Shown here one piece after another: positions 36,986 to 46,467 of a DNA stretch of 64,000 nt. Both the position numbers and the translations under genes were made by a program. The first letter of the stretch is position 1. Each line of letters opens with the position of its first letter. The stretch covers positions 26,364 through 90,363 of the forward strand of contig CAWCTB010000031.1 of NCBI GenBank assembly GCA_963798275.1. The letters run 5' to 3'. The DNA comes from CAWCTB01 sp963798275 (GTDB lineage Bacteria; Acidobacteriota; Terriglobia; Terriglobales; Acidobacteriaceae). The notes under the pieces were generated by a model, which had not been told where the DNA came from, made no database searches, and saw only the letters and a list, made by a program, of their open reading frames with translations.

Positions 36986-38020
36986 ATGGTAATGAGCAGC
37001 AACTCCCAGGAACCTCGTCCCCCAAAAGTTGACAGGACCTCGTTCTCGCGATCTTCCACTACGTCAGCCACGGCGCCGCTGCCGGCGCGAACTACCACTG
37101 AACTCCATTCCCGGCCCTTTCGCCCCAAGAAAGTAGCGAGTCTGGTGGCTGAAGATGAAGCTCGGCATTTATTGGAGGCCGCACCGCGCTATAGCGTCAC
37201 CGGACGCCTTGGCCGCCATGGCGGGTCGGCCTTGCGCTATCTCCTGCAGACCGAGGTACATACCTACGCGTTTTCCGTTGCTGCCAACGCTATCCTGTCG
37301 TTTTTCCCGTTTATTGTTCTGCTGCTGACCCTGACCCGTCGCGTCTTCCGCTCCGATGCAATGTACAACGTCATCCTCGAACTGCTGCGGCAGTACCTGC
37401 CCAGCAACCAGGATTTCGTCATCCGCAACTTGCAATTTCTGGCCAGCGTCAAGGGCCGCGGACAGGCGCTGTCGTTTGTCATGCTGCTGATCACCTCGAC
37501 CGGCATATTCCTTCCGCTGGAGGTTGCGCTCAACCGAATCTGGGGATTCAGGGAGAACCGTTCCTACCTGATGAACCTGATTGTCGCGCTGGGACTTTCC
37601 CTGGCCTGCGGCGTTCTCATGCTCTTGTCGGTCGCACTCACGGCGCAGGACCTGAAGTACCTCGGGCTGGTGATCGGCGATCAGGATTTTGTTTTTCGCG
37701 ATGCCGGCTTTCTGCTGCTGAAGGCATCGGCGATCGTCGCCAGCATTGCCGTCTATTTCCTCATCTATTGGATGTTGCCCAACGGCAGAGTACCGGTCAG
37801 GGCCGTTCTCCCAGCAGCCATCCTCATGGGCCTGGTCACCGAAGGGGCCAAGTTTTTGTACATACATGCCCTGCCATGGCTCAACTTCCAGGAAGTCTAC
37901 GGACCCTTCTCGGTGTCGGTGACGCTGATCTTCTGGTCGTTTATCAGCGGCATGCTGCTGCTGGTTGGAGCCCATCTCTCTGCAGCCAATCACAGTCTTC
38001 GATTACAGGCTGAGCAGTGA
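36986..38020 (+). CDS. YihY/BrkB-family membrane protein
   Basis: A 344-residue protein. The first 85 residues are polar, Ser/Thr/Pro-rich and probably cytoplasmic. The YihY domain follows with six membrane segments: YAFSVAANAILSFFPFIVLL, the conserved WGFRENRSYLMNLIVALG, FLIYWMLPNGRVPVRAVLPA and the final VTLIFWSFISGMLLLVGAH. Once thought to be RNase BN, the family is now regarded as membrane proteins of unknown function. Two ATGs (36986, 36992) are possible starts after AGGA. Confidence 0.85.
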   Translation: MVMSSNSQEPRPPKVDRTSFSRSSTTSATAPLPARTTTELHSRPFRPKKVASLVAEDEARHLLEAAPRYSVTGRLGRHGGSALRYLLQTEVHTYAFSVAANAILSFFPFIVLLLTLTRRVFRSDAMYNVILELLRQYLPSNQDFVIRNLQFLASVKGRGQALSFVMLLITSTGIFLPLEVALNRIWGFRENRSYLMNLIVALGLSLACGVLMLLSVALTAQDLKYLGLVIGDQDFVFRDAGFLLLKASAIVASIAVYFLIYWMLPNGRVPVRAVLPAAILMGLVTEGAKFLYIHALPWLNFQEVYGPFSVSVTLIFWSFISGMLLLVGAHLSAANHSLRLQAEQ

Positions 38021-38148
38021 AAGCCCGCAAAGCCAGCTCCATGGCCCTCGGAAAGCCACCCTTCCAAGGCCGAGTTCTTGCGAGCCGGTTTGCGCAGGGT
38101 CTGCCTGCGTCAATCCTGTCCAGCCGGGCCTTCCCCAACTGACAGAGA

Positions 38149-38478
38149 TCACTGCAGCGTATAATCCGCCGCAACCACGCCGCTGCTCGAATATCCATTG
38201 GCCGCGGCAATGGCCTGAACGCGAGCGCTCGCGTTGAGCACAAACGATCCACGGTACAGCGGCGACGAAAGCGTCGGCGTGCTTCCATCCACGGTGTAGT
38301 AGATCGTCGCTCCTTGCACGGATTCGGTAATGGTTACGGTAAGTGGCGTGGCGTAGGTCCCCGATGGGGGCGAAAACATCGGATTGGGCGCCGGCGTCAT
38401 GGCCATCCCTCCCGGTCCGTAACCTCCGCAGCCAAGGGTGGCCAGAAGCGTCAGTATGCAAAACAACAAAGCTTTCAC
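38149..38478 (-). CDS. Exported protein with a chitobiase/hexosaminidase C-terminal-like domain
   Basis: A 109-residue protein. A hydrophobic N-terminus (VKALLFCILTLLATLGCGG) may be a lipoprotein signal, though the residues before Cys are not the ideal lipobox. The mature part, FSPPSGTYATPLTVTITES, ATIYYTVDGSTPTLSSPLY and ARVQAIAAANGYSSSGV, is the compact Ig-like CHB_HEX_C module frequent in acidobacterial surface proteins. GTG 38478 is preceded by AAGGAGG at a good distance and is preferred to the upstream ATG. Confidence 0.7.
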   Translation of the reverse strand: MKALLFCILTLLATLGCGGYGPGGMAMTPAPNPMFSPPSGTYATPLTVTITESVQGATIYYTVDGSTPTLSSPLYRGSFVLNASARVQAIAAANGYSSSGVVAADYTLQ

Positions 38479-38739
38479 GAGCACCTCCTTATTCACCGCT
38501 GGAGGAGCACTGTTCCTCAACAGCCGGGCTCATGCTGGTCAGAGTAGGCCGCGGGAAGTGGGGAGATGTCACTGGAACGACAACAGTAAGCCAGCAAAAT
38601 GTCAAAGCTTCGCCGGGTGGTTGTCGCTTCAGCGGCAATTTCCTGGTTGGGTGGAGGAGGCAGGCGCGAGCTTTCGAATGCCCGCCGCAGTCAGAACCGT
38701 TAACATACTTCATGGCCGGCTCGCCCGAGCTTAGTCACC

Positions 38740-39357
38740 ATGCGCTGCAATGCGTCAATCCTGAACCTGTCTTTCCTGGCACTGGTGGTGGTGCTCCCGG
38801 CACAAGTCCAGGAGCGTCCCAGCAAGCCCGCCGCTCCGCCCGAGGATTTGCCCACTGCAGTCGAGAGTCCGGATGTGATTGCTTTCCGGCACATGGTAGC
38901 GGCGCAGGCGAACGAGCAGCAGAAGGCGCAATTCCAGGTCATCGGTGGAACCATGGATGCGGCGCGCCGGCAGGCCAGTCGTGTGAAACAGGCAGCCACC
39001 ACTGGAGCGGGAGCCGAGGAACTCTCGCGTTCCACCACCGCGTTGCGCGACGCCATCTACGATGCCCAGCACGAGAACTTCCTCTTGTTGAAGTCTCTTT
39101 CCGACACGCAGGAAGCGGAATTGAAGAAGCTGACCGCCAAGCTGAGGAAAGCCAATGCTGCCGTCGGCAAGCTGTCGGATGCCATTCAGGACGAGATGTC
39201 GCGCCGCTGGCCCGATGCGAAACGCGTCGGCGCCGAGGTCGCGGCGCTCGACAAGGAGCTTGCGGCCATGCAGTCGGACCAGCGCAATCTTGCCGAGGAG
39301 ATGGGAATCAAGCGACCCCGTCCAGATGACGATGCAGGTCATCCAGACAATCGTTAA
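38740..39357 (+). CDS. Exported alpha-helical protein, function unknown
   Basis: A 205-residue protein not recognised as a named family. A signal-like start (ILNLSFLALVVVLPAQVQ) precedes a Pro-rich spacer and a long Ala/Lys/Glu-rich helical region. EAELKKLTAKLRKANAAVGK and GAEVAALDKELAAMQSDQRN have coiled-coil periodicity. It resembles heavy-metal-resistance/Spy-like helical proteins in general style, as does the next gene on the opposite strand. The acidic end (DDDAGHPDNR) is probably disordered. Confidence 0.55.
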   Translation: MRCNASILNLSFLALVVVLPAQVQERPSKPAAPPEDLPTAVESPDVIAFRHMVAAQANEQQKAQFQVIGGTMDAARRQASRVKQAATTGAGAEELSRSTTALRDAIYDAQHENFLLLKSLSDTQEAELKKLTAKLRKANAAVGKLSDAIQDEMSRRWPDAKRVGAEVAALDKELAAMQSDQRNLAEEMGIKRPRPDDDAGHPDNR

Positions 39358-39370
39358 CCAGCGATGGCGT

Positions 39371-39764
39371 CTACTGAGGTCCGCGCATCTGCTGCATCAT
39401 CTGCTCGCGTTCCTGCTGGCGTATCTGCTGGAATTTCTGATACTGCTCCGGCGTCAGGATGGGCTTCATTTTGGCGTCCGTATCCTCGCCAATCTGTTTC
39501 ATCTGCATCGCTTTCTGCATCGGGCCAAGCGATGTGTTAGCTTTGATCGCCTTCAGCTTCGGCGCTTCCTGCATCAGGATGGGCGCGACCTGCTGTCTTC
39601 TGGGCGGGCGTCAACTGCAACTCGCTCGACAGCTTCTCCAGCTTGGCCATCATCTCCTGCTTGTCGGCCCCGGCTGGAGGAGCCTGCGCGAGGGCTGCGG
39701 TAACCAGTGACATCATCAGCGCCGCAAACACCGCAATCCGTAATCCTATTTCAACTCTCTTCAT
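39371..39764 (-). CDS. Spy/CpxP-like periplasmic helical protein (frameshifted)
   Basis: A signal peptide (LRIAVFAALMMSLVTAALAQ) and a helix with LEKLSSELQLTPAQK lead into a second frame. That frame encodes APILMQEAPKLKAIKANTS, ILTPEQYQKFQQIRQQERE and a Met-rich end. LTPAQK..LTPEQYQKF is the repeated L-T-x-x-Q pattern of Spy/CpxP and LTXXQ proteins, periplasmic chaperones induced by envelope stress. Removing one base at about 39596 restores QKQQVAPIL and a 130-residue protein. It is convergent with the helical gene at 38740. Confidence 0.7.
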
Positions 39765-39982
39765 GCATTTCCACTCCACGTTGGTTTCCCCGGCAGCACA
39801 GATGTTCGCAACCTTGCATGCCTTCGTGCCGCTGGGGGACAACGATGTTAGGTCGGGAGCTTGGCCGTGTAAAGAAAATACTCCAAGCCCATCAGTGCGG
39901 CGATCACGTGACATCGCCTGAAAAACGGACAAGTTTTCGGACATTTCGATCTGCAGTACACTTTCCCGAGGAGCTGTTCTTT

Positions 39983-40495
39983 ATGAGTATGAGTGCCGCT
40001 GAAAATGGAATTGCCTTCCGCGAGCTGTTGGCTTACAGCGATTATCTTGCGGATCGCTGGCTCACGTACTTCGGCGCCAATCCGGGTGCGTTCGATATCG
40101 CGGTTGGAGGCAAGACCGGCACAGTTCGCGATCTGGTATTCCATATCGTCATGGTCGAGCAAACCTTCGCCAGGTTGCTGCACGATGGACAGCGCCCAGA
40201 CCCGCCGGCAGTGATCGTGGAAAAAGCGAAGCAGGAGCCGCGGACCGTCGAGAACTTCGCCCGCCTGCATCGCGAAGCGCAGGAGAAACTGACGCGCTAT
40301 GCGGCGACAGCAACCGACGGGCAATTGCGCGGCTTGCAGGACTTCGGCACCCGCCAGGTTTCGAGCCGCAAGGTGCTGACGCAAGCCGCCTTGCATGGCG
40401 TCCACCATTGGTCACAGATCGCGCTGCTGGTCAGGCAGGCGGGCTTCCCCACCGATCGGCCGCAGGACATCATCCTTACCAATGTCATGGAATAA
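39983..40495 (+). CDS. DinB-family protein
   Basis: A 170-residue four-helix-bundle protein of the DinB/YfiT type. A metal-binding His triad is visible: LVFHIVMVEQTF early, and HGVHHWSQIALLVRQAG near residue 135-150. Homologues are thiol-dependent transferases or hydrolases with diverse substrates, so the activity is open. GAGGAG lies nine bases upstream of ATG 39983, which is chosen over the longer frame. Confidence 0.82.
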   Translation: MSMSAAENGIAFRELLAYSDYLADRWLTYFGANPGAFDIAVGGKTGTVRDLVFHIVMVEQTFARLLHDGQRPDPPAVIVEKAKQEPRTVENFARLHREAQEKLTRYAATATDGQLRGLQDFGTRQVSSRKVLTQAALHGVHHWSQIALLVRQAGFPTDRPQDIILTNVME

Positions 40496-40750
40496 CGCTG
40501 CCGGGACCGTATCTGCGGTCAAATTCTTGGCATTAAACTCCTTCCTGTGATCGAGGGTCGGAAGTGAGGAGCTCGGCTGCCGATTCAAGGTTTCGTAACA
40601 CCGCATTTACAAACCACAAGGCTCGCATACCACTTACGTCGTGGACTCCCCGGGCAAACTACCCATCCGCTTCCTTTTCTGATAGCTCAAAGGGCGCAGT
40701 TTGTTTATCATGAGGTGACCCCCAAAACTGGAGAGAGAATCTACCCTCGA

Positions 40751-42244
40751 ATGAGAGTCCCGCCAAGTGTATCCGGCCGACTGGCTCCCGTAGCGCTCCT
40801 GTTCTTTTGTACCGTTTCGTTCGCCTGCGACCGCCTGCCCAGCGGACAGACGTTGTGGGTTCGTCTCTCTGCGCCGGTGTCTTCCTACAGCAGCAAGGCG
40901 GGTGACCCGGTGACTACGATCCTCACCGAAGACGCGGTGTGCGAAGACGGCGTGGTGTTTCCGGTTGGCACTCGAATCGAGGGTGTGGTGCGCTCCGTTC
41001 GCAAAGTGGGCTGGGGCATACGGCACGAAACCGCCGCCTTGACATTGAGCTTCACCAGCGCTCAAGTCGGAGAGGACCCTCCGGTACCGATCGCGGCTGC
41101 CGTGGCGGACGTCGAAAACGCACGCGAGCAGGTGTCCAAAGGTGTGGTGCAGGGAATTCGCAGCAGTAACTCGCCACAAGGCACCATTACCAGCCGCCTG
41201 AAATACCTGCCGGCCTTGAATCCCTATCCTGACTTGGGACTGCTGATCTTCAAGGCGACATTCCCCATTTTTCCGGAGCCCGAAATTTACTTTCCCGCGG
41301 GAACCGACCTTCGTCTCAAGCTGCTGTATCCGGTGACCGCACCGTCGATCGCCGTGTCGGCAGATCGAAAACAGATTGATCCCGCTGAAGAGTTTGAGCT
41401 GGCGCGGTTCACGCGAACTTTGCCCCAGCGCTCAACCACCCCGCAATTGGTGGATGCCGACATTGTGAACCTGGTATTTATCGGCTCGCGCCAACAGATC
41501 GAGTCCGCTTTTGTGGCGGCGGGCTGGGATAGCAGCGATGTGTTCAACAAGCGGTCGTTCACGCGAAACTTCTACGCCTATCTGAATAACAGCGCTTATG
41601 CGCAGGCTCCCATGCGGTCCTTTCTGCTTAACGGCAAGACCGCCGACATGAATTGGCAGAACAGCCTGAACAGCTACGCCAAGCGCGATCACCTGCGCAT
41701 CTGGCGATGGTCCGAGACCGAGCCTTCCGATAGCGAAACCGTCTGGCTGAGTTCCTCGACGCACGACACCGGCGCGAGCCTGTCGCTGAAGTATCGCCAC
41801 TTCGTGCACCACATCTCCCCCGACATCGACGACGAGCGCAGCAAGGTCATTCGCGATCTCGAACTGGCCGGCTGCGTGAAACAGGTGAACCTGGTCTCCC
41901 GGCCCGGCTTCGCCAATATCACGCAGAATGCCACCGGCGACCCGGTAAGGACCGACGGGGCCTTGGCGATCGTGGAGTTGAAGTCCTGTGAGCCGGTTGT
42001 ACCGGGCCTGCCCACCGCTACCGAACAGGGTTTCAAGGCCGGGAACAAGGTGTTTCGCTATTTCCGGCGCAGCATTCTTACCTTCCGCAGCGACATCTGG
42101 CGCGCCAACATCATCTATGGCGCTTATGACCTCAGCCGCATGGGCGTCGATGCTTTGCGGCAACATCGCTCGGCCGAGACGCTGACCAACCAGCCGCTCG
42201 GGTCGGGCGACGATACCGCGGCGCTCGTTAAGACATTTAAGTAG
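40751..42244 (+). CDS. Exported protein with LssY C-terminal-like domain
   Basis: A 497-residue protein with an N-terminal signal (LAPVALLFFCTVSFACD) that may be lipidated at the Cys. A beta-rich domain (about 25-190) follows. The LssY_C-like region begins near residue 230 with DIVNLVFIGSRQQIESAFVA, continues with GWDSSDVFNKRSF and HLRIWRW and ends around 470. The domain is known from LssY, next to type I secretion genes in Legionella; its function is unknown. No lss genes lie here. GTG 40715 is an alternative start. Confidence 0.7.
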   Translation: MRVPPSVSGRLAPVALLFFCTVSFACDRLPSGQTLWVRLSAPVSSYSSKAGDPVTTILTEDAVCEDGVVFPVGTRIEGVVRSVRKVGWGIRHETAALTLSFTSAQVGEDPPVPIAAAVADVENAREQVSKGVVQGIRSSNSPQGTITSRLKYLPALNPYPDLGLLIFKATFPIFPEPEIYFPAGTDLRLKLLYPVTAPSIAVSADRKQIDPAEEFELARFTRTLPQRSTTPQLVDADIVNLVFIGSRQQIESAFVAAGWDSSDVFNKRSFTRNFYAYLNNSAYAQAPMRSFLLNGKTADMNWQNSLNSYAKRDHLRIWRWSETEPSDSETVWLSSSTHDTGASLSLKYRHFVHHISPDIDDERSKVIRDLELAGCVKQVNLVSRPGFANITQNATGDPVRTDGALAIVELKSCEPVVPGLPTATEQGFKAGNKVFRYFRRSILTFRSDIWRANIIYGAYDLSRMGVDALRQHRSAETLTNQPLGSGDDTAALVKTFK

Positions 42245-42411
42245 TCGCTGGCCCCTGCGGATCTCCCGTCGGCGGCCCGAATCCAAACGAAAAAGCGGGA
42301 GCATATTTCGGCTAATCCGGATTTCGATTGACGGCATTTGCAGCCCAGGTTTAGCTTCTCTCCGTTCCTGTTTCCGCTTTGCCGTGTGCGGCCAGAAAGT
42401 AAGAGGCAGCG

Positions 42412-42624
42412 ATGCGAACTCCAATCGCGCTTACTTCCGTCCTGCGATGCCCACATTGTCACAGCTATAGTGTGCGGCCTGCGTTGCGAATGCCTTATGC
42501 GGACGGCTTTGTTGCGCTGCTTTTGTTGAAACCGTTCCGCTGCCTCGATTGCCGCAAACGCCACTACAATTTTTTCTGGAAAAGGCGGGTGCACGGGGTG
42601 GGCGAGGTGGTAGGGGCGGCCTGA
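42412..42624 (+). CDS. Small zinc-ribbon-like protein
   Basis: A 70-residue protein with CPHCHS and CLDCRK about 30 residues apart, a CxxC-CxxC arrangement fit for one zinc. The middle (MPYADGFVALLLLKPFR) is mildly hydrophobic and the tail basic (KRRVHGVGEVVG). Similar short two-CxxC proteins occur in Acidobacteria, but I cannot name a family. It ends 119 bases before the MFS gene on the same strand. Confidence 0.5.
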   Translation: MRTPIALTSVLRCPHCHSYSVRPALRMPYADGFVALLLLKPFRCLDCRKRHYNFFWKRRVHGVGEVVGAA

Positions 42625-42743
42625 ACAAGGCTGAACACGGCGAATCCACTCCCGGCCAACGCTCATATTCTGCTTGGCAAGTCACTGTTTTCGCAATATT
42701 CTCCCACCTCCGGGGTGAACCCTTGTCTGATTCAGACGAGCTT

Positions 42744-43946
42744 ATGACAACGCAACCAACCGCGGGCATTGACTCGCCACGCGCCTGGTGGATTGTAGCT
42801 GCCGCATTCACCGGCTGCTTCGTGGTCTTCGGGATTGCGTATGCCTTTGGGGTATTCCTGAAGCCCATGAGCCTCCAATTCGGCGTCACTCATGCGGTGA
42901 TGTCGGCGCTCTTTTCGTTCATGACGCTGCTTTCCTACCTGCTCGGCCCATTGACGGGAGACCTGGCGGACCGCTTCGGGCCGCGCCCCGTAGTCGCATG
43001 TGGAGGGGTGCTGATGGCCGCGGGTCTCCTCGGAACCGCGCATGCCGACAGTTTCTGGGTTGCCTTCCTTTGCTTTGGTCTTGGCGTGGGCGGCGGACTG
43101 GCGTGCGTCTTCGTTCCCGGTTTGGCCGCCGTTGGAGAGTGGTTCAAGAAAAAGCGTGATCTTGCGATCGGAGTCTCCATCAGCGGCATCGGCTGCGGAA
43201 CCCTGGCGGCGGCACCGATATCCGCCATGCTCATCGCCCGCATGGGATGGAGAGGTACGCTTACGGTTTTCGGCGTCATCAGTGGGACCCTGCTGCTGGC
43301 CAGCTCGGTGCTGCTGTCACGAGCGCCCGTACCCGTCGGTCATGCGGATGGTCCCGGCGTTCTGGGGGAGATACGTACACCCAAGTTCTCGTTGCTGTAT
43401 GTGTCCGTGGCGCTCAGCGGAATCGCCATCTTCATCTCGATGATCTACCTGCCGGCGTTTGCTGCTGCCCGGCTGGGTATGGGTTCGGTTGCCGCGGCTG
43501 CGCTGGTCGGCTACATTGGCGGCGCCAGCGTGGTCGCCCGGCTGGGCCTCGAGGTCCTGGCCGAACGCTTCGGCTTGCTCTGGGTCTACCAGTTCAGCTT
43601 CTTCTGCGTTGGCGCGGCTTGCATTATTTGGCTCAACGTGAGCTCCCATGCGGGCCTGGTTCTGTTTGCGATTGTGCTGGGCATCGGGTACGGGGGAGTG
43701 GCCGCGCTGACTCCGGCAGTGGCTATCTCAATGTTTGGGATCGCGGGGCTGGGAGAGCTGCTTGGCTTTCTGCTGACCGCCTACGGCTGTGCGTCCGTGA
43801 TCGGGCCGCCGCTGGCAGGATATCTGGTCGATCGCACCGGAAACTATGACGCGGCAGTGTGGTATGCCACGTTCGCGGCCGTTGCCAGCTTCGCGGTCTC
43901 GTTCACCCTTCGCAAGGCCAGCCAGACGGCAGGCGAAGCCGAATAG
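42744..43946 (+). CDS. MFS transporter (monocarboxylate/OFA-like)
   Basis: A 400-residue transporter with 12 predicted membrane segments. RAWWIVAAAFTGCFVVFGIA YAFGVFLKPM at the start and GDLADRFGPRPVVACGG at the loop 2-3 motif fit the OFA/monocarboxylate branch. GEWFKKKRDLAIGVSISGIG is a second hallmark. The central loop near residue 190 is short. Likely substrates are small carboxylates, by family inference only. The ATG at 42744 (MTTQPTAGID) is preferred to longer frames. Confidence 0.84.
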   Translation: MTTQPTAGIDSPRAWWIVAAAFTGCFVVFGIAYAFGVFLKPMSLQFGVTHAVMSALFSFMTLLSYLLGPLTGDLADRFGPRPVVACGGVLMAAGLLGTAHADSFWVAFLCFGLGVGGGLACVFVPGLAAVGEWFKKKRDLAIGVSISGIGCGTLAAAPISAMLIARMGWRGTLTVFGVISGTLLLASSVLLSRAPVPVGHADGPGVLGEIRTPKFSLLYVSVALSGIAIFISMIYLPAFAAARLGMGSVAAAALVGYIGGASVVARLGLEVLAERFGLLWVYQFSFFCVGAACIIWLNVSSHAGLVLFAIVLGIGYGGVAALTPAVAISMFGIAGLGELLGFLLTAYGCASVIGPPLAGYLVDRTGNYDAAVWYATFAAVASFAVSFTLRKASQTAGEAE

Positions 43947-44007
43947 GCGTAACGGAACAACCCATTCGAGGACTGCAGCGCTCGAATAGACTAGCCGCCA
44001 GGCCACA

Positions 44008-44706
44008 CTAGTTGCTAGTTGCTTCTTCCCCTTCCAGCATGAACTCCAGCACCTCCTGCGGAGCGGAAGAGGTCCACACCGGAGCAAACGACAAACGGTG
44101 CAGCGGGGTCGGGCCTTTCTCGCGCAGCATCCTCAGGTGCTTCGGCGTGCTGTAGCCCTTGTTCGAGGCCAGGCCATACTCCGGATAGACGGGATCCCAC
44201 GCGCTGATCATTGCGTCTCGCTCGACCTTGGCGATGATCGACGCGGCGGCGATGGAGGCGGAGAGAGCGTCGCCGTGAATGATCGGCGTCTGCGCGCACT
44301 CGAAGCTGATTCGCATGGCATCGATCAGGAGATGGTCGGGACGCAGCGTCAGCTTGCCCACGGCGTCTTCCATACAGCGCTTCGAAGCCCAGTAGATGTT
44401 GATCTGGTCGATGGTGGACACGTCGACAGCGGCGATGGCCCACGCCAGCGAGTGCTCGCGGATTTTCGGCGCCAGCCTCTCGCGCGTCTCCCGGTCGAGC
44501 AGCTTGGAATCGCGCAGTCCGCGAATGCGATAAGCGGGATCGAGAATCACCGCCGCTGCAACCACCGGTCCGAATAGCGATCCACGGCCGACTTCGTCAA
44601 CCCCGGCGACCAGCATCGCCCCACCCTGCCAAGCCAGTTTTTCGTACTTTAGCGTGCACTTCAGCCGTTTCAGCAGGCGCAGCTTCAACGTGGCTTTCGA
44701 AACCAT
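44008..44706 (-). CDS. rnhB: Ribonuclease HII
   Basis: A 232-residue RNase HII, which cuts the RNA strand of RNA-DNA hybrids and removes single ribonucleotides from DNA. The acidic catalytic residues are present: VAGVDEVGRGSLFGPVVAAA (Asp, Glu), HLLIDAM (Asp) and KVERDAMI (Asp). KGYSTPKHLRML and FAPVW are family typical. ATG 44706 (MVSKATLKL) is chosen; the longer frame overlaps the repeat and ispG end. A short N-terminal extension of about 30 basic residues remains. Confidence 0.95.
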   Translation of the reverse strand: MVSKATLKLRLLKRLKCTLKYEKLAWQGGAMLVAGVDEVGRGSLFGPVVAAAVILDPAYRIRGLRDSKLLDRETRERLAPKIREHSLAWAIAAVDVSTIDQINIYWASKRCMEDAVGKLTLRPDHLLIDAMRISFECAQTPIIHGDALSASIAAASIIAKVERDAMISAWDPVYPEYGLASNKGYSTPKHLRMLREKGPTPLHRLSFAPVWTSSAPQEVLEFMLEGEEATSN

Positions 44707-44865
44707 CTGGTTGTCGTTGCCCAATACTGCGGTGCGGCCTCGCTTCGGGGAAGAGGTTGTCACAAACTCTGCTCGCTGCAGCGATTCTAGTAGAAAGCGA
44801 AATCGGGGGCTGTGAATTTTGCGGGCCGACATGAGGGACGCGTCAGCGTCCGGTGGCGAACTTAG

Positions 44866-44905
44866 TTGTTCTGGCTGAAACTTGATACTTGATGCCTGAT
44901 GCCTA
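44866..44905. repeat. Short tandem-word repeat after ispG
   Basis: The stretch reads CTGAAACTTGATACTTGATG then CCTGATGCCTACTTC, built from ACTTGAT and CTGATGC words. It lies between ispG and rnhB and overlaps the last codon of ispG. It has one arm only and resembles the word-style repeats at 5304, 20662 and 59140. Confidence 0.4.
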
Positions 44906-46142
44906 CTTCGTGACCAACTGCTCTTTCGCGGCATAATGCGAATCGACATAGTCGTCGAGAATCTTCATGAACTCGGCCACGATGTGGTCGCCCTTCAGTG
45001 TCGTCATCAAGCGGCCATCGACGTACACTGGAGCCTTGGGCTCCTCGAAGGTGCCAGGCAGTGAAATGCCGATATTGGAGTGCTTCGATTCGCCCGGTCC
45101 GTTGACCACGCAGCCCATCACTGCGACCTTCATCTCTTCCACGCCGGAGTAGCGCGTCTTCCATTGCGGCATCTGCTCGCGCAGGTAGCCCTGAATCTGC
45201 TCCGCCATTTCCTGGAAGAAGGTGCTGGTGGTGCGGCCGCAGCCGGGGCACGCCGTGACTTGCGGAGTAAAGCTGCGAAGACCGCATCGACTGCAGAATC
45301 TGCTGCGCGACCTGAACTTCTTCCGTGCGGTCGCCATTCGGCGCCGGGGTGAGCGACACGCGAATGGTATCGCCGATGCCTTCCTGCATAACCACGCCCA
45401 GCGCAGCCGCGCTGCTCACGATGCCCTTCGAGCCCATGCCGGCCTCGGTCAATCCCAGGTGCAGCGGATACTCGCAACGGCGCGCCAACTCGCGGTACAC
45501 GTCGATCAGGTCCTGCACGCCGCTGACTTTGGCGCTAAGGATGATCTGGTCTTTGCGCAAGCCGTAGCTGACGGCGAGATCGGCGGAGCGCAGCGCACTT
45601 TGCACCATGGCTTCCATGGTCACGTCACGCGCATCTTTCGGTTCGTCCAGCTTCGAGTTCTCGTCCATCAGGCGGGTCAGCAGGGCGGAGTCGAGCGAGC
45701 CCCAGTTGACGCCGATGCGCACCGGCTTGTTGTTCTGGATGGCGACATCGATCATGGTTCGGAAGTTGTCGTCGTCCTTCTTGCCGATCGAGACATTGCC
45801 GGGATTGATTCGGTACTTGGCCAGCGTCCGGGCGCACTCGGGATACTTCTTCAGCAGGATGTGCCCGTTGTAGTGGAAGTCGCCGATGATGGGCACGGGC
45901 AAGCCGATGCGGTCGAGCCCGTCGACGATATACGGGACCGCGGCGGCGGCGGCATCGTTGTTCACGGTGACACGCACCAGTTCGGAGCCGGCCCGGGCAA
46001 GAGCTGCGCATTGCCGAATGGTGCCGTCGATGTCGGCGGTATCGGTATTGGTCATCGACTGCACCACAATTGGTGCATCACTACCGACGCGAACCCCGCC
46101 TACAACGGCGGTGTAAGTTTTTCTACGTTGAATCTGAGCCAT
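44903..46142 (-). CDS. ispG: 4-hydroxy-3-methylbut-2-enyl-diphosphate synthase IspG (frameshifted)
   Basis: IspG makes HMBPP in the MEP isoprenoid pathway with a [4Fe-4S] cluster. The first frame gives the TIM-barrel domain (PIVVQSMTNTDTADIDGTI; RIGVNWGSLDSALL; HLGLTEAGMGSKGIVSSAAA). The cluster domain (VTACPGCGRTTSTFFQ; VAVMGCVVNGPGESKHSNIG) is in another frame. Removing the single base at 45284 restores SMGLRSFTPQVTACPGCG and a 412-residue protein of normal length. The gene is essential in MEP-pathway bacteria, so a sequencing insertion is far more likely than true loss. Confidence 0.93.
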
Positions 46143-46467
46143 ACAGGTATGCCCTACAAGTCTAACATGCTGCAGCCGGCCTGCAGGTTGCGGCGCTATG
46201 CCTGGATCAGCCCCCTCTTTGATGCCAGATTGGGACGGAAATAATCGGAACTGGGTAGCTTTCGCGTCAGAAATACGGACAGAGGAATCTAACGTTTTAG
46301 GCAGCAGTTTCGTCCATTACTCAGGGGCAGGCGGCTAGCTTGCTCAATTTGAAGGAGATTGAAGGCAACACTTCGGTCTGCTTTGGGTTTATAACAGTGC
46401 TAGGTTCCGGGACGTGTCTCGCCGGCGTATTCTGACGCGCCCCCGTCCTGGGAAAAGGTGTACATCC
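46143..46467. other. Divergent promoter region, ispG / M48 peptidase
   Basis: These 325 bases separate two divergent genes. No open frame with supporting features is present. A GAAGGAG at about 46350 and the AT-rich TTTATAACAG near 46389 may belong to the M48 gene's leader or promoter. I see no palindrome or terminator. Confidence 0.4.

Noticed and set aside
44707..44949. 81-residue N-terminal extension of RNase HII
   Set aside because: It overlaps the end of ispG and a word-style repeat and has no homology-like features; the internal ATG gives a normal length.
44903..46142. Programmed frameshift in ispG
   Set aside because: The base to be removed (45284) lies in GACCGCATC without a slip-prone codon or stop; the enzyme needs both halves in one chain, so an error is far simpler.
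46247..46271. Sigma-E-like promoter GGAACT ... TCAGA upstream of the M48 protease
   Set aside because: The spacer is only 14 bases, shorter than the usual 16-17, and single matches of this kind occur by chance.
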